64,000 nt of DNA from Leptasterias polaris. Lineage: Eukaryota; Echinodermata; Asteroidea; Forcipulatida; Asteriidae. The stretch lies in contig JAZGTN010000035.1 of assembly GCA_037783415.1 (NCBI GenBank), positions 2,790,001 through 2,854,000 of the forward strand, written 5' to 3'. The first letter of the stretch is position 1, and each line of letters starts with the position of its first letter. The notes below the pieces were generated by a model. It was not told the DNA's origin. It ran no database searches and saw nothing but the letters and a program-made list of their open reading frames with translations. Of the stretch, positions 33,601 through 45,600 are shown piece after piece. A program made the translations under genes and the position numbers.

Positions 33601-36600
33601 AAATATATCAAAAGTAAAATGACGAGTTTCCAATCAGAAAAAGTCAGAGGTTGAAGTACCCTGTATACAGACACCTTGCTTTGGCTGCCATCGCTGAAGT
33701 CAAACAATGGAAATGTGCTTGCATACGTGCCGCGCACAACTCACAGGCAATGCTAGTTCTTCAGTGAGGGTGCTGTTCGGGTCTTGTGATGTCATGTGTA
33801 AGGGGTCCAACATTGGACCTGGGGACTAGGGGGGTGTGGTGGAGATTCAGAAACTGCTTACTATTCAATCGTTGTTGATATTCCTACATTAGAGTCTGAG
33901 CAGGAAACAGAAAGAAACCATTAAAAAATTAAAAAGTTTTTGAGCATTGGCACGTTAATCCGGAGGTCGCAGGTTCAAGTCCCGCTCTAGTCAATTGTTT
34001 TTGTTCAACCCCAAATTATATAAAATTACCCAGTCAGTTTCCCTTGTGGCTCATTACGTGATATTCAAAATAAAAAGTCGCATCCCCTTAAAGGTGATCC
34101 CTCTGCTGCTGCTTTCCAGGTTGTATTATAAATTATTATTATTATTATTTAATGGCTTCCGACTGGCACCCCCGAACAAAGATATTGACAACATAGGGAG
34201 ACCACCAACATTAGGGCTAGATACCTCAGTTGGTAGAGCACCGGCATGTTAATCCGGAGGTTGAGGGTTTGAATCCCGCTCTTGTCAATTTTTCTTTGTT
34301 CAACTGAATTTATCATTATTTTTAGATACAGTGTATGAGGGGTTTACACTACCATTGTATTGAACATTACAACTGCTATGCAAATACTGGGGGGATCTTA
34401 AAATGTAGATACTCTCTGTATAACCATAGAGCAAGACCTTACAAATGTTGAAAAAATTGACAACCTCTTAGCAATTATCAAAGCACTAGGACAGTATGCA
34501 TGGAATTAGAACGCACACTTTAGCCATGCTATGGCAAACCATACCAATGTACAGTAAAAAAATCCACTGGTGGTATGACTCTTCACCTTTTATTCCAGGG
34601 AAGCTGTTGACATACACGTATGTTTGCTAAAAAGCTCAGAGCAGAGAGGCATCTAGCCCAGGTATGATCCCCACACTGTATAAATCCTTGTGGCCTGGTT
34701 TAACAGTACTCATTGGGGACATCGCAGTCAACCTACATGTATAATAAAACCACAAACTTCTTCAAGTTGCAATCTACAACAGAACTCACCTCCTGGACCT
34801 GGTTCCAAACGATCAAGGAAACAAAAGGTTTATTTTAAGGGTCAAGTGGTTTTCGGATCAGTTAATGAGTCCAGAAGTGGTTTGACAAGTGGTTATTTTT
34901 AAAGACAAATAGCAGGTATGTGAAGTATTAGTATTTATTGGCAGTTGTACGGTGTCAGCTGTTGAGGACGTTTGTATGTAGAAGTAAAATGTTGTAGCAG
35001 AAATACCAGTAATTGGTACAAGTGTTTTATGTGGTCGGATGGGCGTGCTGTCTGGTGCTTGATGTGGTTGCAAAGTATTGTAATGCAGTTTGGCTTCTCA
35101 TTTACAGACACTCAGGTTGTCATTGTGGTGCAAGAATTATGTTTGGGTTTTTTTTGAGGCAGGGAAAAACATGCATTGTCACCAAGTTTTATAAATTAAT
35201 GTTATCTGTGGATACTTTGGTGTCGAATTCACACCCAAAACTACCAATGTGGACAATTTTTTGCTTTTGTATCGTTCTAAAAGTTGGTACTTGGAGACCA
35301 GAGACACTCGGTGGCAGCAGACTTACCGATCTTTACACATTGTCAAAAATGGTGTGTGTTATTCGAAATATAGACCGGTAAGGCAGTATCTGAAACAATG
35401 GAGCAGTATGGCTGTGTTCAAATTGATGGCTTTCAGCAGTCGCTGTGGCCAGATCCCTGAAAAGTTCTGGGCCCAATTCCATGGCTCTGCTTACGGAAGG
35501 AAGCAGGGAATTCCACGCTTACACGCCAAGTGTATTTCACAGGTTAGCATGGAATTTTTGCTTGTGCGGATGCGTAGTCAATATTACTGGGTATTCTTCG
35601 CTTAGCCAGCTTGTGCAGAAATTCAATGTTTGCCCTGTGAGCGAAGAATGGTGATCGCAAGCGCAGAATTCGGTGGTAAGCAGAGCCATGAAATTGGGTC
35701 CAGGGCCCAATTTCATAGAGCTGCTTAAGCAGAAAATATTGCTTAACAATTGTCTGCTAAGCAGAAATGAGCAGGGTACCAGTCAACAATTGTACATGTG
35801 ACATGGTAGTTTTGCTACTTTTTGTGCTTAAGTATGTTAAGCAGCTCTATGAAAGTGTACCCTGTTCCTAACCATAGCCAACGGCCATAGCCATAGCCAT
35901 AGCCATAGCCATAGCCATAGGTCGCAGTCGCTTGATTTAAACCTTGCATGAAGTCTGCTGAAGCCAACAGCTGCAGTGATAGCCAGAGTCTTAGTCTCCT
36001 CTTCCAGCCTCTCATTACACTCCTTTGAGCAAAAACAAAGTACCTGCAACCATCATCATGGGGGCATTTCTACAGTTCCTCCATACAGGAATCAAAAATC
36101 TGATTTCTCTGAATGATCGTCATAACTCGACGATGTTGAGTTTTGCTATTGGAAAAAAATGGCAAACCTTAGTAATCACCAAGTTACAAGAATCATTTAG
36201 ACTGATTTTCTGTGGTCACTGTAGCTTGAGTAACTGTGGAATTGCCCATCAGCAGCAGGCACTGAGATCGTACCCTAGGGGGTATCACTAGAGGGCGATG
36301 GAGAAGACATCACCCACAGTGAGGAAGAGGAAGAGTTTAGCCATGAGAATGAGAAAGGGCAGACGGTCGGTGAGCGAGGCGAGTAAGTCATCTGTGGACA
36401 CTGGAGACATCGACACTTCGGATTACGTTGTGGTAGGGTCATAATTCAAACTTGGGATTTACTTCTATAAAGTGAAACAAGATATTGACTCAATTCAACT
36501 GAGGTCACCATCACAATAATCTTGGGAGTCAATGTCTCCATGTATTATACAATGTAGTTTTGGGGGCATTTTAGGGGCACATCATTTACATGATTAGCAT

Positions 36601-39600
36601 AATTTTTACGTGGAATTCAACTCCATGTGGCAGACAGTAGAATATGCCTGTGGATTTGCTCTATATATTTTTTTCAGGATTTGGGTGGGGTGCTAAAGAG
36701 TGTATCCAGTGAGTGATGTGGTGATGAGAGAGTCTGTAAATCTCTCACATGTAGCATCCAGTATATTCAGGGGGCTTTATCTCCACACTAAGATGGTACT
36801 GCTAAAAAGTTTGTCCGGGTGTTTTCTTTTCATACAATCACACCCTTGACACATACATGTATGTACATGTAGCTCATTTTGAATTCATGGTTTATATAGG
36901 ACCATTCGAAAAGAAAGAAACAACAATTGTTCCTGAATGTCACAGTAAGGGATCTGATATTTTGAAAGAAATTTCTAGTGCAGATTTGCAGCTTTTTTTG
37001 TAAATGGATTGCATGGTCTACTAACTCTCAAAGAAAGTTTGCCTCATTCTTCAGAAACTTCTACCTTCGGTATAGAATGCTTCATGGTGAATGGACACAT
37101 AAAGTTGTCTGCACACATAATATGATTGTTGGTGTGTTAAGGAAGTGTAGGTTTTACACCATGGCAGTTTTTGAGGTTTCTGATCGGTGGTCGTTGATTT
37201 AAGTATAATGGCCATGGTTGGTGTACGTGTAAGACAGCTGCGACGAAAACTAAGCATAGGTACTTTGGAGAGCGGGTTCAGTCAGGTACTGTATCTAGAG
37301 TTACATTCATGTATGACTATTGGGCATGTTGGTCGATCAGGACACTGGAGTGAGTACTTTGTTGCACAAGGTATGCCAAGTTATATACGTAGGTAGCTCG
37401 GGTGATGTTCGTGCGTGTGTAGAACTACATCTGTGTGACAGTTCCACGTTTGCATCATAAAGCGCATGCGTAGTAGAGTGTTGCATATATGCCACAGTCT
37501 ACTATGTATGCGCATTTACCCCGTGCATGAATACTGGCATACGTGATTTGGCTCTCAATCATGTTTGAGGTATAGAAATAAAATATGGGTGTGTTGACAC
37601 CTCAAAATCAATATAAATGTAGACAATGAATACAGTCTTAAGATGCGATTGCTACACTCATATCTGACATGGCTTCCCTAAAGAAAAAAAATTGTCTCGG
37701 TAGAAAGCTGGATTACATGTATGTACACCATCCTGTAATTTACCGCAACTAAATTTCATTACATTGATGCAGTTGCATACATTATGTGGCAAATTTCTGT
37801 TTAGTGGTGTTTTGTTTTCGAGGGATCGTCAAAAGTTATCAACATATCTAAGGTTGTAAAGAGATTACTACTTTTCAAGACCCCCTCCTTCCACTTAGAA
37901 ATGTCTTTATCATCAGTTATTTTTTCGCATACGTCTTTTTTGACAAACAGTAATGCATTACTCACAGTCTCCCCTCCCCAACAGCATAATTAATGTCACA
38001 GCCTGCTATATTTTCCAGATTTCTCTCCCCCTATAAAAAAAAAGTAGTAATAATAATAATTTAATAAAAACTAAAACAATGTATATATTTATAAATAAAT
38101 AACTTGTGTGTCTCTTCTATTGATCTCTCTGTAGATTATCAACATTTTAAATACCTTTTAAATTCAAATACAGCCCCTGACTCCCCGTTTGTATTTGAAA
38201 CTTGTGAAGACTTGATGGCCTCATTCAGGCAAGAAGAGATTTGAAAGTTCTGTAAAGCCCTTGTTTATCTTCAGAGTTTAGGTCGGGAATACAAACCAGC
38301 TAGAAATTTTCGGTCTACCAATAAATTCATGTTGACACCCCAAGTCATTAAAACTGCGTCTCGTGTTTCCCTGCTCTTTCCAATCTGCTGTTGTTTAGTG
38401 ATAGAACAATTTTCCAGATGTTTTCAAACAGGCCGAAAACATCAGGACCCAATTTCATGGCTCTGCTTAGTGCTTACTGTGGAGTTCTGCGCTTACTGGA
38501 CATAAAACAATGTGCTTTTACAGGCGCTGTATGTAAGCAAAGAATTCTGTGATTTTAAAGCAGAGCCATGAACTTGGACCCCGAACATTTTAAGACTTGG
38601 GTCAAAACATATCTTTCTTTTTTTTCCCCTTTTTATAAAAAATAAATTGCCCAAAGCTATTTATTCAACTACAAAACAATGCCTGTCTACAATAAGGGGG
38701 ATGGTACTCTCTAACATTGTCTAACGACGAAGCATATCTGTCAAAACATATCTGTTCATTTTGTATAATTGTTGAATTCATGACGGCGCATATAGGGACC
38801 TCACTGTGAATTTATATGCAATATAAGTCTAGATGTCGCGGTAACACCATGTATGTAAATTTAATTGCTGTGGAGGTTATGTTCTTTTGAGAACTTGTCT
38901 CGCTATTTATTCTACTGCCGCGGAGTAGATTTCAGGATTTCGGAATTTTCTGGAAACTGTTCAGTTCTGAAAAGAAGGTCTGTCCTGCTTATTAACTACT
39001 ACCTGGGCGGAAGGTAGGAAATCAGCCGGGACTACTACTTTCGCTAAGTGGATCGAGGGGACTTCTCGTTAATAACTACACTGCTGCGGAGTGAGTTCTT
39101 AATTGGTCTCAACATTTCGACTAGCTTGCTCTAGTCATCGTCAGGAGACTGAAACATGTTGGTCTATGGTCTATCAACAGAAGTATTGGTTTTATTACTG
39201 AAGTAGATGATTGAAGGTTGAATGTTAAGTACACATGTACATGTAGATAAAGATATCACAGCGCAGTTAATTTGTGCATGTGCATACATTTCTGCAGTAG
39301 ATTTGTAACGCTCTTTCATAATAACAGTACATTATAATCAGCTCTTTATGTAACGCTTTATCTACAAATTGCTTAGTTTAAGATAAGTGTGCTAAGTTTT
39401 AAATGATGAGACCCATTTATATAGCACCTCGTAAGGGTTTCAAAAGGTGATGTGGTGCAATCTGCAGCCAACCATGCCAGAAACACCAGGGCAAACCCCT
39501 TCTCTTAAAGATGACGTATTGTGTTCTTTTACGTGCTTAATACAACACACTGGACCTACGGCTTCACTTCCCATTAATTGCTTCAAATCCCATCTGAAGG

Positions 39601-42600
39601 ATAAAGCAATGATGGTTAATATAACAGTCTTGCTGAAGAAAACAAGTGTCAAAACCGGGACTCGAACCTACACTCTGCTGATCAGAAACACCAGAGTTTG
39701 AGTCCGGTTGACCACTTGGCCACAACTCGCCACAGACATGTATATGCAGAGTTTCTGCATTTGAATGACAATTCCATTCCAACCTCTTGAGGTTAAGTAT
39801 CCCAAGTCTCTGGCTGTCTTTAAGCAGAATTTCTGAGTGCTGTGTTTGAGTCCTCAGTGTCGAGTCCAAGTCCCAAGTCAAACAACTCTGCTATATACAC
39901 AGTAAAGAATCTTTATGTCCGAGGACCACTCTTTTCTTTTGTTCCCTTTAGTGTTGGCCAGTAGCACGGTCCATTGCAAGCACAACTGGCTTCTTAGAAA
40001 CTCTGAGAACACAGAACTGGGGGTTGATGATTTATTGATCTTCGTTGTACAAGACCAAAATGCTAATTGTTATGTTGGAGGTGGGTAAAGACAGTCTCAG
40101 ATAACCAGAGAAGTCGCTGATAGTGGAAGAGTCATGTCACATCTATGCCATGTATGTACTTTTTACACTACAGAGCCCAATTTTCCCATGGAAATCATGG
40201 GGGGACTTAAACCCCCACCATTCAACTCATGTTCTTTTCATACTTAAGGAAATTAACCCTTGGGAGGCAGAGTAGCTATTTCCTCGGAACGGCTATTTCC
40301 CAGGAGTTGCAATTCAAATGCGAAAACTACAACCAAGTTTCCCCAGGACTTTCACAGTGAAATTAGCCCAGTGTGAACAGGTCTGTAGAAGCTGTATCCT
40401 ATGACATCATGCTGCTGCAACCTTGGACAGGAATACGCTTTAACCCGGTCGTCGTGTAATTACTGAACAACTACTTTGGAAGGACTGATGCAAATCAATG
40501 AATTACGTACGCTCGCAATCTACCAGCCCTTAATGGAATTTGCTTTAAAATGTTACCAGATCATTTCCTCTGGAGAGCCAGGTGCCTTCTCTGTGGGTGG
40601 GTTTGGGGGGGGGGGATGGCTGGCATTAATGTTGACTGTTTACTCGTTTCATTATTTGATGAGGGTCTGCATTCTTAATCCAATCATCGATTCCGCATGA
40701 GTGCCGTCATGAGCGCATCTTGGCATTTCAAGTCTCTTACATGTATCTCTGCATTGTGCCCAACCGCAGTGCTGTGTCAAGTTATCATTTTGAGATTCGG
40801 ATGGATGAGTTGTCACGGGGATTGTGTGGAAGTCCAAGATACTCAATCACCGCTGTAACATTGGAGCATATTGAATATATCCTTCTCGTCTACGTTCGTT
40901 CAGACATTTGAGTTTGTTGGGTCATCTTCATCTTCAAGAACTCGAGGCTACCCTCCCCCACACCCAACCGGGGTTGAACAACTACCGGTAAGTATAATCT
41001 GCAAGTGTTGGAATGGGATTTTACATACAGTGCAGTGAAAAGTGCAATGAAGTATAAAGCTGTTTGTGGGATGCAGTGATTGATTGAGGAGTGGATAGCT
41101 TTAGCATCTTTGTCTCCACGGACATTGGAACATACATTTGTATGCACTTCTTGAGGATGTTGACTTGATCACTGCCCTCCATGAGGAAATGAAGTTTTTG
41201 TAATAAAAAATACTGTTTGTCTTCAGTGTAGCCTTGACTGTTACTCCGTACAGTTAGTGCAAACAGACAACACACTAAAAACAATGTGATATTGTGTACA
41301 AAGTGTTTGTACGTGTGGGTGATTGTGTGGGGAGTCTTCTGTTCACTCAATTCGGCAGAGTCTGCCGACCGTTGGCCTACAGTCACATGAGGACATTCTG
41401 TAATGACAATTCCTATGAACCAAAATAGCATTGTCACATTATAAACAAGTTGGTGATATGCAGTAGGAGACTTCAGAGACAATAGCCGGCGCCCGACTCA
41501 CCGGTCCTTTTCTATAGGGTGCAGAAGGGAGACCGTCTTTAAAGGCATGTTGCATTTGGCTTCCAGGTGTGTCAATTGCTCAAAATAACGCAGCCGTGTT
41601 GTACATCAACCAATCATAAAATGAGTTTTGGGAAGCGTTTGTGTGGTGCAGGCTGTTCTCACGCGAAACGCATAACCATGTGTTCCAAATTGCACGTATT
41701 TTCCATATTGCAACCTATCTATCGCTTTTGTTGCTGAAAACAAAGGAAAAGTACCGGTGAATGGGACGCTTGCTATCGTCTCCAAAGTCGCCCATTACGT
41801 TGTACAAGGTCTAGCCATAAACTTAGTGTTTTTGTCTGTGTCTAAATGTAGGTTTAATACATTATTTCATTGAAAAGTTTGCAGGATAAATTCCAAGTAT
41901 TTAGTCAGTATGAGGGAGAATGAAATCAATGCAGATCAATAAATGATGACGTACTCCTGTGATTGCTAGCAGTAAACATCTGACGCTTGTCTGTTTTCAA
42001 ATGTGCTGTGCAAATCACATGTGGCTTCATTACAACATGTGTTTCAAGTTGTTGATACAGTTTTTCTTTGTTCAACTCAAAATTATTTGAAAATCTAGCC
42101 AGTCAGTTTTTCTAAAAACACAACTCGTTTTACAACTTATATGAATGGTTTATTCAATTTTATTTTAGAGTAAGTTTTCAACAGATGGAATATATTTCTA
42201 CTTTAATCTCGGGATCTGCTGGTATTTTCAAATCCTTGCAAACGGATCTTTAATTAATTTCACAAAGAGACTTAACCCAGCTGTCTAGCACTATTGTTAT
42301 GCTAACCTTCAACATTTTATTCTGCATTTATGAAAGATTAGAATTATTTTTGGTGTGGATAAATAGTGTTAAACAGAGAGCCAGGTATCTGTGTTAGTGA
42401 AACTACAGCATTAAAGGTGAAGGATTTTTTAGCTATGATTTGGTTGTTGAATGGTTGGCACTTTGAGATTGTCTGGTGGTGTTGTGTTAGGGCTTTTTAC
42501 TCATGGGGCAGACACAGTCAGTGGGGTGCTGTTTTTGTCTTAGACCGCAGTCAATGGTGAGTGATTACAAATACTTTGATTTAGCATACATTCAGTACGT

Positions 42601-45600
42601 ACTACATGTACTACCACCATGACCACAGGAAGAGTAGTCATGGTAGTCATACAACAGTGTCAGAGTTTAAAGTTCTATTCCATTAAAATAACACCCTTGT
42701 ATAGACCTTTCTATTGTTGATAAACAAAGTGCGCCGGTTGGCATGGCCGGCCGAATGTTAGCAAAACATTCAATCGTGTTTACAAATGTTGTGACCAAAT
42801 TCAAAATTTTCTGTAAAGATTCATGAACTGAAATACCATGATTGGTTGATATGTTTCCAACAATGTCAACACTATTTTTGAATATTTATGTAACATTGCT
42901 ACAAACTATGGCTATCTGTTTTTGATTTGCAGTTATGGCTTTCCATAGTTTTCCAACCTTGGTTGGCAAAAACTCGGGCTGTGACGTTGCAATAGAAAGG
43001 TCTATACAGGACTAGTATTACCGTATTGACATTAAAAAGCGATAAAATGTGTAAACAATTGTAAGGGTCCTCAACACAATTGTCCAGGGGTTGGCAGGTC
43101 TGACTTGGGAATGTTGAGCTGGTTAAAAACTTGGAATTTTGCTTTACCTTTTTCCATCTGCAGTTTGGCGCCTCATCACATCGCCCTAAGCCAACGGTTA
43201 AAGACTTTGATAAGAAACTAGCGGAGGCGGACGCGTATCTTCAGATCCTTATTGACCAAGTGAACGCCTTAGAGACTCGCCTGGATGGATTAGAGGACAA
43301 CACACAAAAACAGAAACATGAGCAACTCAGGGTTCAGGCAAAGGTGAGCTCATAATAATAATAATAGTACTGGGTTCTTATGTAGCGCTTTATATCCCCT
43401 GCATTGGCGTATCAAAGTGCTCGTTATTTGTTTTTCAACAGGATAAGCAGAGCTATGTTTTGAAATTTGAGACCCATTTATGTAGCCTTCTTATGGTTTA
43501 CAAGGTGCTGCGGCACATTCGACAGCCACTGCAAGAAACACTGGGGCGAACCCCTTCTCTACCAGCCAGGCCCTAGTGAATGATACCCATGCCTACATCC
43601 CTATGGACTGTGAAGGGGTAACCCTGTTTCAGCCCCAGGAGTAGGTGGCAACGTGCCCCTGGTGACAGTTGATTTGGGTCAATGGCCCAAGTCAGTTGAG
43701 TGTAGCCCTCACCTCGAAGTGGCCTAGTGATGTTAGGCAATCTCTCATAAAATCAGAGAAAAAAGGTGTAACTGGGTTGTTTTGCGTGTATTACACAACA
43801 CATGGGACCTACAACTTAATGTCCCATCCGCAGAATGAAGCAATAGTGCATTCATTATAATGGGTGATGGTAAAGGATACATGTATCAAGACCCAAACCC
43901 ACACTCTGCTGTTCAGAAACACCAGAGCATAAGTCCATTGCACTTCACCCCCCGGCTATGACACGCCATAGGTAGAGATAGCTACGATAATCCTCTCTCT
44001 TGGTCATGTCCCTTCGATTTAAGAGCTACAATGGACCATGGGTTAAAAGATTTGGTTTCAACAAATTAAATACCAATTAAAATGTTGGGAAAAAAGGTTG
44101 TACAAATATGTATCAAGAGGGTTATCATTGTCATTAGTTGACTAAGGTAGATGTTAAGAGGAAAGAAGTTTTTGGTTCTCAGACGAACCAATCGTGAGAT
44201 AAGTTTACTGAGTACATTGTTGCAGGGTCGTAGCCAGAGGAATTTGAATGCCTGACACACAAATTGTAGTTCCAGTACAGTGTGCATAATTACGGAGCCC
44301 CTAAAGGGACAAAAGTATTTGACAAAAATTAACAGGAAAACAAAAAACAAAACATTTGAGAGGTAAAAAAAAAAATTGAGGAGTGTAAAAAAAATACAAC
44401 AAAATGCTCCCCGCGTCGCTAATGCACATAAACAAAATGTACAATGAATGCGGTGTACCAACATTTGACAGATGAAGCATTAGGGTTTGAAAGCCTATTA
44501 GTGCCATCAAAAGTATAAATTGCTTTTTTGCAAGTACATATTTGGCAAATCTTGTTTATTTGTCTCAATGTTGTTTTCACCTCAATTTTTTTTCTCAATA
44601 TTTGTTTACCCCCTCAATTTGTTTTCACCTCTCAAATTGTTGTTTAATACCCCTCAATTTTCTTTTCACCTTAATTTTTTTTCAGCTCTCTAATTTTTCC
44701 CCCCCTCAATTTCTTTTCTCAATATATTTTTTTCCCCTCAATTTGTTTCTTACCCCTAAATTTGTTTTTACATCAAATTTTTTTTTCACCTCTAATTTTT
44801 TCTCCTCAATTCTACCCCCCTAACTTTTGTTTCATCTCTCTATTTTTTGTCACCCCAATTTTTTGTTCATCTCCCAATTTTGTTTTCACCTCTCAATTTT
44901 GTTTTTACTCATTTCCCTTTAATGGCTCCGTACATAATACATGTCACACGTGCAATTTTTTTTCCAGTTACGTGACCAAAAAAGTTATTAGTGTCACATT
45001 TGAAATTAATTAGCTTATCAGAATATGTAAACACATGTATGATTACCCTACAATCGTTGTCAAATTATCGATGCAAGTCATTCACAAAGCTAATTTCAAT
45101 TAACACAACTACAGTGCGGGAACTTTTGGTGTAGCCTTTTCATTCTGCGTACCAGTTGCAATTCCGAGTACCAGTGCTCAATACAAGTGTGCATGTACAT
45201 GTACTGTACATCATGTACACTGCATTGGCAGGTTATTTGCAGTCTGTCATAGTACTGGTGTTGTATAATTGGCCTGATATTAGTAAGATGCTTGTTTTAT
45301 TTTGTTTGGTCAAGTAAGAAACAAATGAATTATCTTCAGCCGCGAATTGCCAGCCAATTAGACCCCCTGCTGCAGAGGTAATGTCATAAAAAACAGGCTT
45401 ATCTAATAACAGGAGTGAATTATGTATTGAAGCAATTTTATTTTATTTCATGAGTAATCGCATTGAACTGATAATCAAAGTTCAGGAAAAGTATAATGTT
45501 TTTAATGATAGATCCACTGTGAGGCAATCTTTGTTGCTGATGGAATGAACAACAAATTTACAAGAAATATTGGGACATTTGACAAAGTTTAGCATTCCTC

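Larger units (their letters stand above)
31971..43163 (+). other. OSBPL9 intron 4 (11.2 kb)
   Basis: Holds SINE copies (32262-32665, 33925-34005, 34143-34303, 39402-39735), palindromic MITEs (35470-35871, 38449-38583), a CCATAG repeat, a hammerhead-like core (39115-39144), and the two candidate cassette exons at 36292-36432 and 40904-40987. The remainder is unremarkable A/T-rich DNA. Confidence 0.6.

Noticed and set aside
34205..34290. Functional tRNA-Asn gene (GTT-like loop)
   Set aside because: Acceptor and D stems do not pair as in a true tRNA, and the sequence is the head of a dispersed SINE with its own 3' body.
34599..34661. 63-nt segment with a fine acceptor (TTTTATTCCAG) and donor (CAG|GTATGA) in OSBPL9 intron 4
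   Set aside because: All three forward frames contain a stop (phase 0 after three codons). At best it is a poison exon, and nothing else supports it.
35815..36015. ORF with YGYGYG repeats
   Set aside because: Arises from the (CCATAG)6 microsatellite read on the minus strand.
36279..36382. Alternative acidic frame over the 36292 candidate exon, ending at GTAAGT
   Set aside because: Leaves 2 nt over, so it cannot join phase-0 exon 5; kept only as a remark on the frame B candidate.
44542..45013. ORFs rich in Phe/Leu/Ser resembling membrane proteins
   Set aside because: Composition artefact of the T-rich degenerate repeat; no start context or conserved motif.
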